Shown here piece by piece: positions 35,090 through 45,248 of a stretch of DNA of 64,000 nt (position 1 is the first letter of the stretch; each line of letters opens with the position of its first letter). The DNA is from Oscillospiraceae bacterium (GTDB taxonomy: Bacteria; Bacillota; Clostridia; Oscillospirales; Ruminococcaceae). Made by a program: the position numbers and the translations under genes. The DNA is taken from NCBI GenBank assembly GCA_017847835.1, contig JAGASH010000003.1:1-64000 (forward strand), written 5' to 3'. The notes beneath the pieces were generated by a model. That model did no database searches and was not told the DNA's origin. It was given only the letters and a program-made list of their open reading frames with translations.

Positions 35090-37531
35090 TTGGCAGGCGA
35101 AAAGAAAAACCAAAGCGGTTTTTATAATGTAATGAGAAAAGGTTATCTTTTCTTCAAGAAAAAGGACGACGAGGAGCTTACGAAAAAGCCCGTTCTCGGA
35201 TATCGCGGACGTCAGCTCGTTATTTTGCTGGTTGTGATTGCGTTTGCGGTTTTTGTGGGCTATCATCTGCTCAAATTCACCGTTCTTGACGGCGACAAAT
35301 GGCGTATGCTCGCTTATAATCAGCAGACAACCGAGCTTACGATTATGGCGAACCGCGGCTCTATCTATGACGCGAACGGCACGGTTTTAGCGCAAAGCTC
35401 GACTGTGTGGAACGTTGTCATTGCGCCTCAGCCTATTTTTATGGCAGAGCAGGAGCGCACAAAGGCTTTTCAGGAAAAGCAGGCGAAATGGCTTGCCGAT
35501 GAAAGTCCCGACAAAGAGCCTCTCGGAGAGTATAAGCCGCTGAAAAATCTTATCGCGGAGAAGCTCTCGGCGCTGCTCGGGGTAAAGCCCGACGGAATGC
35601 TCGAAGCGTGCGAGGACATCGACAATTATTATTACATAGTAAAACGCAAGGTTGACAAGCCCGTTGTTGTGGAAATTCAGCAGTTTATGCTGGAAAACGA
35701 CATTCCCGCAAACTGTATCGAGCTTGAACAGACGAGCAAGCGCTATTACCCGAACGGCTCGCTTGCGGCAAACGTTATCGGTTTCACGAACTTTGACGGA
35801 AACGGTGTTTACGGTCTTGAAGCGTACTATGACGAGTACCTCAGAGGCACGGACGGCAAGGCGTTTTACACAACCGACGGTCTGGGACAGGGCGTTCAAT
35901 ACGCGAACGACAGCTATTTCTCGGCTGTTGACGGGTACAGCCTTGTGCTTACGATTGACGAGGTTATGCAGCACTATCTTGAGAAAAACCTCGAAGCTTG
36001 CGTTTCGCAGCACTCGGTTGTCAACCGTGCCTGCGGAATTATGATGAACTGCAAAACAGGCGGAATTGTCGCTATGGCAACCTCTCCGTCATACGATTTG
36101 AACAATCCGTCCGAGCTCACGAGCGTTTATGATTTGCAGAAGCTCGCGGAAGCAAAGGAAAAGGGCGCTTCCGAGGAGGAGCTCGACGCTCTTGAAGCAA
36201 CGCTTCGCGAGGGACAATGGAAGAACAAAGCGGTAACCGAGCTTTACTATCCCGGTTCGGTTTTTAAATCGGTAACCTGCGCTGCCGGTCTTGACACGGA
36301 AGCAATCAGTATGGAGTCTGAGTTTTCCTGCTACGGCTCGATGAATGTCGCGGGAACTGATATCGACTGCTGGTATTGGTACGGCGGCGGTCACGGCACG
36401 CTCACGCTTCAGCAGGCGCTCACAAAGTCCTGCAACCCGAGCTTTATGCAGATTGGTGCAGCACTCGGTGCAGATAATTTCAGCAATTATTTCGAGAGCT
36501 TCGGTTTCACGGAGCAGACAGGTATCGACCTGCCCGGCGAAGCGCTCTCACTTTATGTGCCGCGTTCGAGAATGGGCCCCGTTGAGCTTGCGACGTCGGC
36601 TTTCGGTCAGACGAACAAAATCACGCCAATTCAGATGTGTACGGCATACTGCGCGCTGGTAAACGGCGGTTATCTGGTTACTCCGCACGTTGTCGACAAG
36701 ATTATCGACAGCAGCGGAAATGTTGTCGAAACAAAGGAAACCGAGATTAAACGACAGGTTATCTCGACGGAAACCTCAAAGCAAATGCGTCAGCTCCTCG
36801 AAACGGTTGTTTCCGATAACGGCGGCACAAACGCTTATATTCAGGGTTATCGCATAGGAGGCAAGTCGGGAACAGCAGAAAAAATCGACGAGTACAATCA
36901 GCAAAAACTCACCGACCCGAATACAAAAATGACATATATCTCGACGTTTGCGGCATGTGTGCCTATGGACGACCCCGAGATTGTTATGCTTGTTATGGTT
37001 GACACGCCGACAGGTCCGGAGTATTACGGCTCGGCTGTTGCCGCTCCTATAGTTTCGCTTGTATTCAGCGAGGGCTTGGAGCACCTCGGAATTTACCCGA
37101 CCTACACTGCCGAGGAACAGGCGAAAATGGACAGCACGGTGCCTTATGTAATGGGATATCTCTCGATGAAGGCAGAGGCTCTTATCAAGTCTGCGAACTT
37201 CAACGTGAAGATTGTCGGCGATGACACGGGCGAGGCTGTCGTAACGCAGCAGGTGCCTTATTCGGGAATAAGCATTCCTAAGGGCTCGACGATTATTATT
37301 TACTTTAACGATATAGAACCCGAGTACGGATATGTTCCGAATGTAATCGGAATGAGCGTTGACAGGGCAAACGAAACGCTCACAAACGCGGGCTTTAACA
37401 TCAAAATTTCGGGCGGCGCAGCGAACAATGCCGACGCAAAGGCAACAATGCAAAGCTTCGCAGAGGGCGCGTATCTGGCAAAGGGAAGCGTGATTGAAGT
37501 CACGTTCAGCGTCACAATTCAGGACGGATAA
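35090..37531 (+). CDS. ftsI: Class B penicillin-binding protein with PASTA domains (FtsI/SpoVD)
   Basis: 813 residues. One N-terminal membrane helix (about 35-57 from the start) leads to a pedestal/dimerisation domain. The transpeptidase domain has catalytic Ser390 in SVFK (S390-K393), SCN at 447-449 and KSGT at 592-595. Two PASTA domains close the protein (about 680-813). Cross-links septal peptidoglycan with FtsW; SpoVD-type paralogues act in spore cortex. The start is TTG 35090 with GGAGG (35078-35082) 7 nt upstream; the longer frame from 35027 would run through the hairpin at 35035-35068. Confidence 0.95.
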   Translation: MAGEKKNQSGFYNVMRKGYLFFKKKDDEELTKKPVLGYRGRQLVILLVVIAFAVFVGYHLLKFTVLDGDKWRMLAYNQQTTELTIMANRGSIYDANGTVLAQSSTVWNVVIAPQPIFMAEQERTKAFQEKQAKWLADESPDKEPLGEYKPLKNLIAEKLSALLGVKPDGMLEACEDIDNYYYIVKRKVDKPVVVEIQQFMLENDIPANCIELEQTSKRYYPNGSLAANVIGFTNFDGNGVYGLEAYYDEYLRGTDGKAFYTTDGLGQGVQYANDSYFSAVDGYSLVLTIDEVMQHYLEKNLEACVSQHSVVNRACGIMMNCKTGGIVAMATSPSYDLNNPSELTSVYDLQKLAEAKEKGASEEELDALEATLREGQWKNKAVTELYYPGSVFKSVTCAAGLDTEAISMESEFSCYGSMNVAGTDIDCWYWYGGGHGTLTLQQALTKSCNPSFMQIGAALGADNFSNYFESFGFTEQTGIDLPGEALSLYVPRSRMGPVELATSAFGQTNKITPIQMCTAYCALVNGGYLVTPHVVDKIIDSSGNVVETKETEIKRQVISTETSKQMRQLLETVVSDNGGTNAYIQGYRIGGKSGTAEKIDEYNQQKLTDPNTKMTYISTFAACVPMDDPEIVMLVMVDTPTGPEYYGSAVAAPIVSLVFSEGLEHLGIYPTYTAEEQAKMDSTVPYVMGYLSMKAEALIKSANFNVKIVGDDTGEAVVTQQVPYSGISIPKGSTIIIYFNDIEPEYGYVPNVIGMSVDRANETLTNAGFNIKISGGAANNADAKATMQSFAEGAYLAKGSVIEVTFSVTIQDG

Positions 37532-37542
37532 CGGGAGAAACT

Positions 37543-38997
37543 ATGGATTTAGGCGAGCTTTTTTCGGGGATTGCGGAGATACCCGCAAATTATCGTGACA
37601 GAACGGTTTCGGGGGTTACCTCGGACAGCCGCGAGATACGGGAAAACTTTGTTTTCGTGTGTATCAAGGGAGCTTCGTTTGACGGGCACACGGCAGCTAA
37701 AGCGGCTCTGGAAAAGGGAGCGGCGGCTGTTGTCACCGAGAACCCGCTCGGGCTTGATTTTGAAATCAACGTAAAAAACACCCGCGAGATTTATCCCGAG
37801 CTGCTTGCGAATTTCCACGGAAATCCCGAGAAAAAGCTGAAAATCTGCGCGGTGACGGGCACAAACGGCAAGACCACGACAGTTGGAATTTGTGCGGGAA
37901 TTACGCGCGCGCTCGGCCACAAAACAGGCACAATCGGCACACTCGGAATTGACGTGGGAAACGGGCTTGTGTACTCGCACGACGGACCTCCGACCGTGCC
38001 CGAGCCGAAAAAACTCGCAGAGATTTTCTCGGAAATGGTGAAAAACGGCGTGGAATATTGCTTTGTCGAGGCTTCAAGTCAGGCGCTCGCGCAGCACCGT
38101 TTCCCGAAGAATTGCTTCAAAGCGGGCGCTTTCACAAACCTCACCCGCGACCACCTCGATTATCACGGTACAATGGAGAACTATTTCGCGGCAAAACGAA
38201 TGTTGTTCGATAATTGCGGCACGGCTGTCGTGAATATCGACGATGATTACGGCAAGAAAATCGCAGATTACTGCCGCGAGAAAAAAGTGCCGGTAAAAAC
38301 GGTATCGACAGCGGGAAAAGCCGATTATTATGCGGAATTTGCGCGGTGCTTTCCCGACAAAAGCGAGTTTATTCTAACAGATGAAAACTCGGAAAAAAGC
38401 TATCCTGCGCGGTTTTCGCTCACGGGTGAATATAACGTGCTGAATGCGCTTCTTGCGGCGGTTTTATGCGAAACTCTCGGGTTTTCGCTCGGGGAAATCG
38501 TCGAGGCTTTCGGAAAGATTTCGGGAGTTGCGGGACGGCTGGAAACGCTGTATTCGGGCGATTTCACGGTAATCCGCGACTACGCTCACACCGAGGACGG
38601 TCTTTTGAAGCTGCTTGGCACGCTGAAACCGCTCACGAAAAACCGCTTAATCTGCGTGTTTGGAGCGGCAGGCGAGCGCGACGCGGGAAAGCGTCCCGAT
38701 ATGGGAAGAGCTGCGGCGGAATACGCGGATTATCTGATTGTTACGACCGACAGCCCGCGCCACGAAAACCCGCAGGACACGATTGACGGAGTTGTCGCGG
38801 GAATTCCGCAGGGCAAGCCGTTTGAGGAGTTCATCGACCGCGAAAAAGCGGTTATCCGAGCGCTTGAAATTGCGGATAAGGGTGATGTTGTCGCGCTTTG
38901 TGGCAAGGGTCACGAGGACTATCAGGCAATCGGCGACGAATATTTCCACTTTGACGAAAAGGAAATCGTCGAAGATTATTTTAAGGATAAGAAGTGA
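37543..38997 (+). CDS. murE: UDP-MurNAc-tripeptide synthetase MurE
   Basis: 484 residues. The ATP site is AVTGTNGKTTTVG, and Mur-ligase signatures and a C-terminal domain follow. The amino-acid specificity loop reads TTDSPRHENP. It keeps the Arg of the meso-diaminopimelate-type DNPR motif, though Ser replaces Asn, so meso-DAP is the predicted substrate. ATG 37543 follows GGGAGAAACT. Confidence 0.95.
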   Translation: MDLGELFSGIAEIPANYRDRTVSGVTSDSREIRENFVFVCIKGASFDGHTAAKAALEKGAAAVVTENPLGLDFEINVKNTREIYPELLANFHGNPEKKLKICAVTGTNGKTTTVGICAGITRALGHKTGTIGTLGIDVGNGLVYSHDGPPTVPEPKKLAEIFSEMVKNGVEYCFVEASSQALAQHRFPKNCFKAGAFTNLTRDHLDYHGTMENYFAAKRMLFDNCGTAVVNIDDDYGKKIADYCREKKVPVKTVSTAGKADYYAEFARCFPDKSEFILTDENSEKSYPARFSLTGEYNVLNALLAAVLCETLGFSLGEIVEAFGKISGVAGRLETLYSGDFTVIRDYAHTEDGLLKLLGTLKPLTKNRLICVFGAAGERDAGKRPDMGRAAAEYADYLIVTTDSPRHENPQDTIDGVVAGIPQGKPFEEFIDREKAVIRALEIADKGDVVALCGKGHEDYQAIGDEYFHFDEKEIVEDYFKDKK

Positions 38998-39001
38998 TTT
39001 T

Positions 39002-40342
39002 ATGTTTACAACCGAAGAAATCGCGAAGGTGACGGGCGGACGGCTCGTGGGCGAAAACTGCGCGGTAACAAGCGTATCCACGGACACGCGTTCAATCGAA
39101 AACGGCGCGCTTTTTGTCGCGGTTAAGGGCGAGAGTTTTGACGGAAACGACTTCCTCGAAAAAGCCTTTGAAAACGGCGCAGCTGCGGTTTTGACAGAGC
39201 GCGAAAATCTTGATTTCACGACCGACAAGCCCGTGATTTTCGTCAAAGATACGCGTGCGGCACAGCTTGCACTTGCGAGATATTACCGCGACAAGTTCAA
39301 CTTGAAACTCTGTGGAGTGACCGGTTCTGTCGGTAAAACCTCGACAAAGGATATGATTTTCGCGGTGCTTTCGGCGCGGTTTAACACGCTGAAAACCGAG
39401 GGCAATTTCAACAATGACATCGGTCTTCCGCGCACGCTTTTTCGCTTGAACAGCGGCTTTGAGGCGGCTGTCATAGAAATGGGAATGAGCGATTTGGGTG
39501 AAATCAGCGCGCTGTCGAAAGCCGCGCACCCGAATGCTGCGGTTATCACGAACATCGGTTTTTGTCACATCGAAAACCTCAAAACGCAGGAAAATATACT
39601 GAAAGCAAAGCTCGAAATTCTCGACGGAGCGGACGAAAACGCACCGCTTATTCTTTGCGGCGAGGACGAGCTCCTGAAAACCGTGAAGCTCGACAGAAAG
39701 CTGATTAGATACGGCTTCGGCGAGCAAAACGACGTTTACGCAGACGATATTTCTTCAACGGAAAACGGCGAGAAATTCACGCTTCATTTTAACGGAAAGA
39801 CGTATTCCGCGAAAGTTCCCGTTGTCGGTGAACACCACATTCTGAACGCTCTCGCGGCATTTTGCGTGGGAATTGAATTCGGGATTTCACCCGAGGAAAT
39901 CGTGCCCGCGTTTATGAATTACAGCGCTTCGGGAATGAGGCAGAAAATCGAGCAGCGCGGCGATGTGACGGTAATTCTCGACTGCTACAACGCTTCGCCG
40001 ACCTCTATGGAAAGCTCGCTCGGAGTTCTCGGACGAATGAGCGGACGAAAAATCGCGGTGCTCGGGGATATGCTGGAGCTCGGTGAGATGTCAAAGCAGC
40101 TCCACGCGGGAATTGCCGGATTTGTCGAAAAAAACGCGGATTTGTGCTTCCTGTACGGCTCGGAGATGAAAGCGCTTCGCGACGAGCTTTTCAGACGGGA
40201 ATTTCCCGTGTTTCACAGCGAGGACAAAAGCGAGCTTACTGGGCTGCTTTTGCAGAATTTAAAGAGCGGCGACGCGGTTTTGTTTAAGGGAAGCCGCGGA
40301 ATGAAAATGGAAGAAATCGCGGAAAAGGTTGGTAAAAAATGA
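39002..40342 (+). CDS. murF: UDP-MurNAc-tripeptide--D-Ala-D-Ala ligase MurF
   Basis: 446 residues from ATG 39002, 4 nt after murE; AAGGATAAGAAG serves as a weak ribosome site. The P-loop is GVTGSVGKTSTKD, then EGNFNNDIGLP and ILDCYNASPTSM, typical of MurF. It completes the pentapeptide. A longer in-frame extension inside murE is rejected. It overlaps mraY by 4 nt (ATGA). Confidence 0.96.
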   Translation: MFTTEEIAKVTGGRLVGENCAVTSVSTDTRSIENGALFVAVKGESFDGNDFLEKAFENGAAAVLTERENLDFTTDKPVIFVKDTRAAQLALARYYRDKFNLKLCGVTGSVGKTSTKDMIFAVLSARFNTLKTEGNFNNDIGLPRTLFRLNSGFEAAVIEMGMSDLGEISALSKAAHPNAAVITNIGFCHIENLKTQENILKAKLEILDGADENAPLILCGEDELLKTVKLDRKLIRYGFGEQNDVYADDISSTENGEKFTLHFNGKTYSAKVPVVGEHHILNALAAFCVGIEFGISPEEIVPAFMNYSASGMRQKIEQRGDVTVILDCYNASPTSMESSLGVLGRMSGRKIAVLGDMLELGEMSKQLHAGIAGFVEKNADLCFLYGSEMKALRDELFRREFPVFHSEDKSELTGLLLQNLKSGDAVLFKGSRGMKMEEIAEKVGKK

Positions 40343-41370
40343 TGATAACAAGTTCAATTGCGGCTGCTGCGGCATTTCTGATAACGTGGCTTGCAGGAAT
40401 TTTTCTGATACCGCTTCTGCACAAGCTGAAATACGGTCAGACAATCCTCGACATCGGTCCGAAATGGCACAAAGCGAAAAAAGAGGGCACTCCGACAATG
40501 GGAGGAATTTCGTTTATTTTCGCTGTGAGCGTTTGCTTTGCCGTGGGAATGATAGTTTTCGCGTTCACGGGAGCTGACTTTTCGGGCGCGGGAAAACGCG
40601 AGCTTGTAGTTTCGGTTTCGGGAATGGTAATGGCGGTTTTGTTCGGGTTTGTGGGCTTTCTCGACGACTTTATCAAGGTTCGCAAAAAGCGCAACGAGGG
40701 ACTTACGCCGATACAGAAAATCATTTTGCAGGTGCTGATTATCGCGGCATATTTCGCGACAATTTACATCAGCGGCTTTGCAAGCACGGTGATTTCTTTT
40801 CCTGGCGGCGCGCAGTGGGATATGGGACTTTTCTATTATCCCGTTATGGGACTTGGCATTCTGTACATCGTAAACGCGGTAAATCTCACGGACGGAATTG
40901 ACGGGCTTTGCTCCTCCGTGACGGTGATTTACGCGGCGGCATTTGCGGTGATTTCGGGAATTCTCGGAATGTTCGGCGAAACGCTTATTGCTTTTTGCAC
41001 GGCGGGCGCGCTGCTGGGATTTCTTATGTGGAATTTCCCGCCTGCGAAGGTGTTTATGGGCGACACGGGCTCGATGTTCCTCGGAGGAATTGTCTGCGCT
41101 CTCGGAGTGGGCTGCAAGACGGAATTCCTTATGGTTATCGCGGGAATTGTGTACATTCTCGAAGCGCTCTCGGTGCTTATTCAGACAACCGTGTTCAAGA
41201 TAACGAAGAAAATTCACCACACAAAAGAGGGAAAGCGTCTGTTCAAGATGACGCCCATTCATCATCATTTTGAGATGAGCGGCTGGAGCGAGATTAAGAT
41301 TGACGCGGTGTTTACGACGACGGCTTTGCTTTTCGGAGCTTTGGCGGTTGTTTTTTCAATGATGATGTAA
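40339..41370 (+). CDS. mraY: Phospho-MurNAc-pentapeptide translocase MraY
   Basis: 343 residues, about ten membrane helices. Signatures are PTMGGISF, a DDFIKVRKKRNEGLT block with the Asp pair, FMGDTGSMFLGG and MTPIHHHFEMSGW with the His cluster. Transfers phospho-MurNAc-pentapeptide to undecaprenyl phosphate to make lipid I. ftsW follows directly; the murD gene usually placed between them is missing. Confidence 0.97.
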   Translation: MMITSSIAAAAAFLITWLAGIFLIPLLHKLKYGQTILDIGPKWHKAKKEGTPTMGGISFIFAVSVCFAVGMIVFAFTGADFSGAGKRELVVSVSGMVMAVLFGFVGFLDDFIKVRKKRNEGLTPIQKIILQVLIIAAYFATIYISGFASTVISFPGGAQWDMGLFYYPVMGLGILYIVNAVNLTDGIDGLCSSVTVIYAAAFAVISGILGMFGETLIAFCTAGALLGFLMWNFPPAKVFMGDTGSMFLGGIVCALGVGCKTEFLMVIAGIVYILEALSVLIQTTVFKITKKIHHTKEGKRLFKMTPIHHHFEMSGWSEIKIDAVFTTTALLFGALAVVFSMMM

Positions 41371-41391
41371 TTTCAGCGAAAAGAGGTTAGT

Positions 41392-42705
41392 ATGGGTCAG
41401 CAAATCAGACCAAATGCCGCGGCAAAACAGGTCAGCGCAAACGGACAAAGCTCTGCGAAAAAGCCGCCCGTAAATCAGCCGAAATCGTCTGTCAAAACGG
41501 CAAAGCTCACCGGAAAACAGGTCAAAAAGAAAAACGACGACCCGAACAAAATCCGCTTTTTCAGTTTGCAGGGAAAAGTGGATATGCCGATGACGGTTAT
41601 TATTTTCGTGCTGTTGGTTTTCGGTATTTCGATGATGTTTTCCGCGGGACACGCGCAGTCGTGGCTTGACAACGAGGGTGACAGCTACGCTTATACGGTA
41701 AAGCAGCTCGGCGCGGCAGGTATCGGTCTTGTGGGAATGTTTGTGCTGTGTTTTATGGATTACCGCGTGCTCAGACGCGAATTTTCCGCATTCGGCGGTA
41801 AATTCAAATTCACGCTCGCGCACTTAATCCTCGGCATAACGATGTTTATAAATTTCCTGTGTCTGCCGTTTGGAGTAGCGGCTGAGGGCGACCAGAAGCG
41901 CTGGCTGAAGGTACCTGTTTTCGGTACATTCCAGCCGTCGGACTTTTTGAAGGTCGGGCTTATCATCTTTATGGCTTACTATATCCACAAGAATTTCGAC
42001 AAAATCCGCAGCTTCTGGGTTGGAATTGCAAAGCCGGGAATGTTGTTCCTTGCAGTGGTTTTCATAATGATTGTCATTCAGTCGCATATGTCGGGACTGC
42101 TGATTATGACGGCGATTTGCGCGGTTATGCTTTTCGTCGGCGGAATTAATATGAAGCCCGTCATACCCGTCGCGATTGCGCTTGTGATAATAGTAATCAT
42201 CGGCGTCGCGCTGTCGGGATTTGACTATTTCGGCGACCGCGTGAAGTTTATGGACCCGCTTTCCGAGCCCGGCGACCGCTCTTATCAGAACTATCAGTCG
42301 GCGCTGGCAATCGGCTCCGGCGGAATTTGGGGCAAGGGCTTCGGCAACTCCACGCAGAAATATTTCTACCTGCCTTATGCGCAGAATGACTTCGTTTACG
42401 CGGTTTTGTGCGAGGAATTCGGACTTGTGGGCGGCGCTGTGGTAATTCTGCTGTTCGTGATTTTCGTAATGCGCGGCTTCACGATTGCTTCGCACGCCGA
42501 GGACAGATTTGGCTGTCTTATGGCAACGGGAATTACATTTCACATCGGACTGCAAGCGCTGCTTAATATCGGCGTAAACCTGTGCTGCGTGCCGAATACG
42601 GGTATTTCAATGCCGTTTTTCAGCTATGGCGGCACGGCGCTTATGATACAGCTTTGGGAAATGGGACTGCTTCTCGCTGTGAGCAAACGCGCGAAGCTGA
42701 AATAA
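41392..42705 (+). CDS. ftsW: SEDS peptidoglycan polymerase FtsW
   Basis: 437 residues. A 55-residue Pro/Lys/Gln-rich cytosolic tail precedes ten membrane helices. SEDS-family landmarks include AEGDQKRWLKVP, the extracellular-loop block SALAIGSGGIWGKGFGN, and NTGISMPFFSYGGTA. Position between mraY and murG makes FtsW more likely than RodA. Works with the PASTA FtsI encoded upstream. ATG 41392 follows AAGAGG. Confidence 0.92.
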   Translation: MGQQIRPNAAAKQVSANGQSSAKKPPVNQPKSSVKTAKLTGKQVKKKNDDPNKIRFFSLQGKVDMPMTVIIFVLLVFGISMMFSAGHAQSWLDNEGDSYAYTVKQLGAAGIGLVGMFVLCFMDYRVLRREFSAFGGKFKFTLAHLILGITMFINFLCLPFGVAAEGDQKRWLKVPVFGTFQPSDFLKVGLIIFMAYYIHKNFDKIRSFWVGIAKPGMLFLAVVFIMIVIQSHMSGLLIMTAICAVMLFVGGINMKPVIPVAIALVIIVIIGVALSGFDYFGDRVKFMDPLSEPGDRSYQNYQSALAIGSGGIWGKGFGNSTQKYFYLPYAQNDFVYAVLCEEFGLVGGAVVILLFVIFVMRGFTIASHAEDRFGCLMATGITFHIGLQALLNIGVNLCCVPNTGISMPFFSYGGTALMIQLWEMGLLLAVSKRAKLK

Positions 42706-42724
42706 ACTAAAAAGGTGATAAAAA

Positions 42725-43861
42725 ATGAGAGTAATTTTTGCTGCGGGAGGAACCGCGGGACATATAAATCCTGCGCTTGCGATTGCGGATAAGCTCACGG
42801 CAACGTTCCCCGAAACGCAGGTTTTGTTTGTCGGAAAACCCGACGGTATGGAAAAAAAGCTCGTCGGAAAAGCAGGCTATGACTTTGTCGGCGTTGATAT
42901 GTACGGCTTTGAGCGCGGTTTTTCACCGAAAAGTCTTGCGCACAACGTCAAGGCTGCGTATTGCTATTTTATCTCGGCAAAGCGCTCTGTCAAGCGGATT
43001 ATCAAGGAGTTCAAACCCGACCTTGCGATAGGCACGGGAGGCTATGTCACGGCAACGGTGCTGTCGCAGACGAGCGCGATGAAAATACCGACTATAACGC
43101 ACGAGAGCAATTCTTATCCCGGAATGGCAACAAAAATGCTCTCGACAAAAGCGGACAAGGTTCTTCTGGCAACCGAGGACGCGAAAAAGCACTTGAAGGA
43201 CGCGTCAAGGTGTATTGTGACGGGAAATCCGCTTCGCACAAATATCCCGATTGAGGAGCGCTCTGCCGCGAAAAAACGGCTCGGGCTGTCCGATGATTTC
43301 ACGGTTTTGTCATTCGGGGGAAGCCTCGGTGCAAACCGCATTACAAACGCTGTCGCGGAGCTTATTTCGTGGGAAAACAAGACCGGAAAAATCAATCACA
43401 TTCACTCCTACGGCAGCAAAAACAAGGAGATTTTCGCGGAGGCTCTCGATAAAAACGGCGTTAAAAAAGATGAGAAAAAGCACATTTTCCGCGACTATAT
43501 CGACAATATGTACACCTGTATGAGTGCGGCTGATTTGATTATTTCGAGAGCGGGCGCGATGACGATAACCGAGCTCACGGAGGTCGGCAGAGCTTCAATT
43601 CTCGTGCCGTATCCTGCGGCTGCGGAAAATCATCAGTTCTACAATGCGAAAACGCTTGCCGACAAGAACGCGGCTATAATTATCGAGGACGCGGAGCTCA
43701 CGGGAGAAAGCCTGATAAAAGCTGTTTCGGAGCTTTATGAAAACCGTTCGAAGCTGCTTGAAATGGAGCAGAACGCGCACAATCAGCGCGAGTCCGACGC
43801 AGCGGGAAAAATTATGAGCGAGATTATTGATTTGGTCGGCGAGGATATACTTCTCAAGTAA
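42725..43861 (+). CDS. murG: Lipid II synthase MurG
   Basis: 378 residues, GT-B fold. The N-terminal GGTAGHINPALAIAD glycine loop, the mid-domain SFGGSLGANRITNAV, and the C-terminal ISRAGAMTITEL and PYPAAAENHQFYNA donor-site motifs are present. The usual HEQN segment reads HESN here. Adds GlcNAc to lipid I. ATG 42725 follows AAAGGTGAT. Confidence 0.96.
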   Translation: MRVIFAAGGTAGHINPALAIADKLTATFPETQVLFVGKPDGMEKKLVGKAGYDFVGVDMYGFERGFSPKSLAHNVKAAYCYFISAKRSVKRIIKEFKPDLAIGTGGYVTATVLSQTSAMKIPTITHESNSYPGMATKMLSTKADKVLLATEDAKKHLKDASRCIVTGNPLRTNIPIEERSAAKKRLGLSDDFTVLSFGGSLGANRITNAVAELISWENKTGKINHIHSYGSKNKEIFAEALDKNGVKKDEKKHIFRDYIDNMYTCMSAADLIISRAGAMTITELTEVGRASILVPYPAAAENHQFYNAKTLADKNAAIIIEDAELTGESLIKAVSELYENRSKLLEMEQNAHNQRESDAAGKIMSEIIDLVGEDILLK

Positions 43862-43923
43862 ATTTTCACCTAATCCGGCGATTTGCATATATTGCTGTAT
43901 GCGAACGCTGAAAGGGTGATTAT

Positions 43924-45189
43924 ATGGAAAATCGGCAAAGGCTGATAATAAACGGCGGGAAAAGGCTTGAAGGAGAACTGCGGGTTCAGGGTGCGAAAAA
44001 CAGCGCGCTTCCGCTTTTGTCGGCGGCGGTTCTGGCGCACGGTGAAAGCGTGTTTCACAATTGCCCGCAGCTTTCGGACGCAGACGCTGCCTGCCGTATT
44101 CTGACAAATCTCGGGTGCGGCTGCCGGAGAACAGCAGACACGGTTGTTGTTGACGCGACAAACGTTGTGGGAAGCGAAATTCCCGACAATCTTATGCGGG
44201 AAATGCGCGGGAGCATAGTTTTTCTCGGGTCAATTCTCGGAAGAACGGGAAGATGTCGGCTGTCGTTTCCGGGAGGCTGCGAGCTGGGTGCAAGACCGAT
44301 TGATTTGCACCTTTCGGCTTTGCGGCAGATGGGCGCGGAAATTTCCGAGGAGCACGGCTATCTTGACTGCACGGCACCGTCGGGGCTTCGCGGGGCAAAG
44401 ATAACGCTATCTTTTCCGTCTGTCGGGGCAACCGAAAATATCCTGCTTGCGGCAGCGACGGCAAAGGGTGTGACCGAGATACACAATGCCGCGCGAGAGC
44501 CTGAAATCATTGACCTCGCAGACTGCCTGAACAAATTCGGAGCAAAAATCCGAGGCGCGGGAGAAAGCGTGATTGAAGCAGAGGGCGTGGCTCGTCTGAC
44601 GGGCGCTGAGCACACGGTGATACCCGACAGAATTGTTGCGGGAACTTATCTTTGTGCAGCGGCAATAACCCGCGGCGAGATTATCCTCACGCACTGCGTT
44701 CCTCAGCATATGAACGGTTTCATTCCTGTTCTTGAAGCAATGGGCGCGCGGGTTTACAGCTATGGCGGCGGGAAAATCTACCTCAACTGCAAAAAACGGA
44801 TACAAGCTCCCCCGACAATCCGCACAATGCCTTATCCCGGCTTCCCGACGGACATTCAGGCACCGTTCACGGCGCTTTGCTCAACGGCAGAGGGCACGTC
44901 TGTTTTCGTGGAAACAATCTTCGAGAACCGTTTCCGGCACATCTCGGAGCTGGTGCGGCTCGGTGCTTCGATAAAGGTTGAGGGACGGGTGTGCGTGGTT
45001 GAGGGTGTGAAAACGCTTTCGGGTGCAAAACTTCGTGCAGCGGAGCTTCGCGGCGGTGCAGCGCTTGTGATAGCGGCACTGGCAGCCGAGGGAACAAGCG
45101 AGATTTCGGGAGCGAGTTACATCGAACGCGGCTATGAAAGCATAGAAACATCGCTGCGCTCGGTCGGAGCGGATATAAAAAAGGTCTGA
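43924..45189 (+). CDS. murA: UDP-GlcNAc 1-carboxyvinyltransferase MurA
   Basis: 421 residues. The fosfomycin-target Cys is C119 in FPGGCELGARPIDLH, and GAKNSALPLL at the N-terminus is the UDP-GlcNAc site. First committed step of peptidoglycan synthesis. ATG 43924 follows AAAGGGTGAT, 62 nt after murG. Low-GC Gram-positives often keep two MurA copies; this dcw-embedded one could be either. Confidence 0.95.
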   Translation: MENRQRLIINGGKRLEGELRVQGAKNSALPLLSAAVLAHGESVFHNCPQLSDADAACRILTNLGCGCRRTADTVVVDATNVVGSEIPDNLMREMRGSIVFLGSILGRTGRCRLSFPGGCELGARPIDLHLSALRQMGAEISEEHGYLDCTAPSGLRGAKITLSFPSVGATENILLAAATAKGVTEIHNAAREPEIIDLADCLNKFGAKIRGAGESVIEAEGVARLTGAEHTVIPDRIVAGTYLCAAAITRGEIILTHCVPQHMNGFIPVLEAMGARVYSYGGGKIYLNCKKRIQAPPTIRTMPYPGFPTDIQAPFTALCSTAEGTSVFVETIFENRFRHISELVRLGASIKVEGRVCVVEGVKTLSGAKLRAAELRGGAALVIAALAAEGTSEISGASYIERGYESIETSLRSVGADIKKV

Positions 45190-45248
45190 AAATCGTGGTG
45201 TAAAGCGGTTTTCTGTGATGATAAACAAAATTCCAAGGAAGTGAAAAG

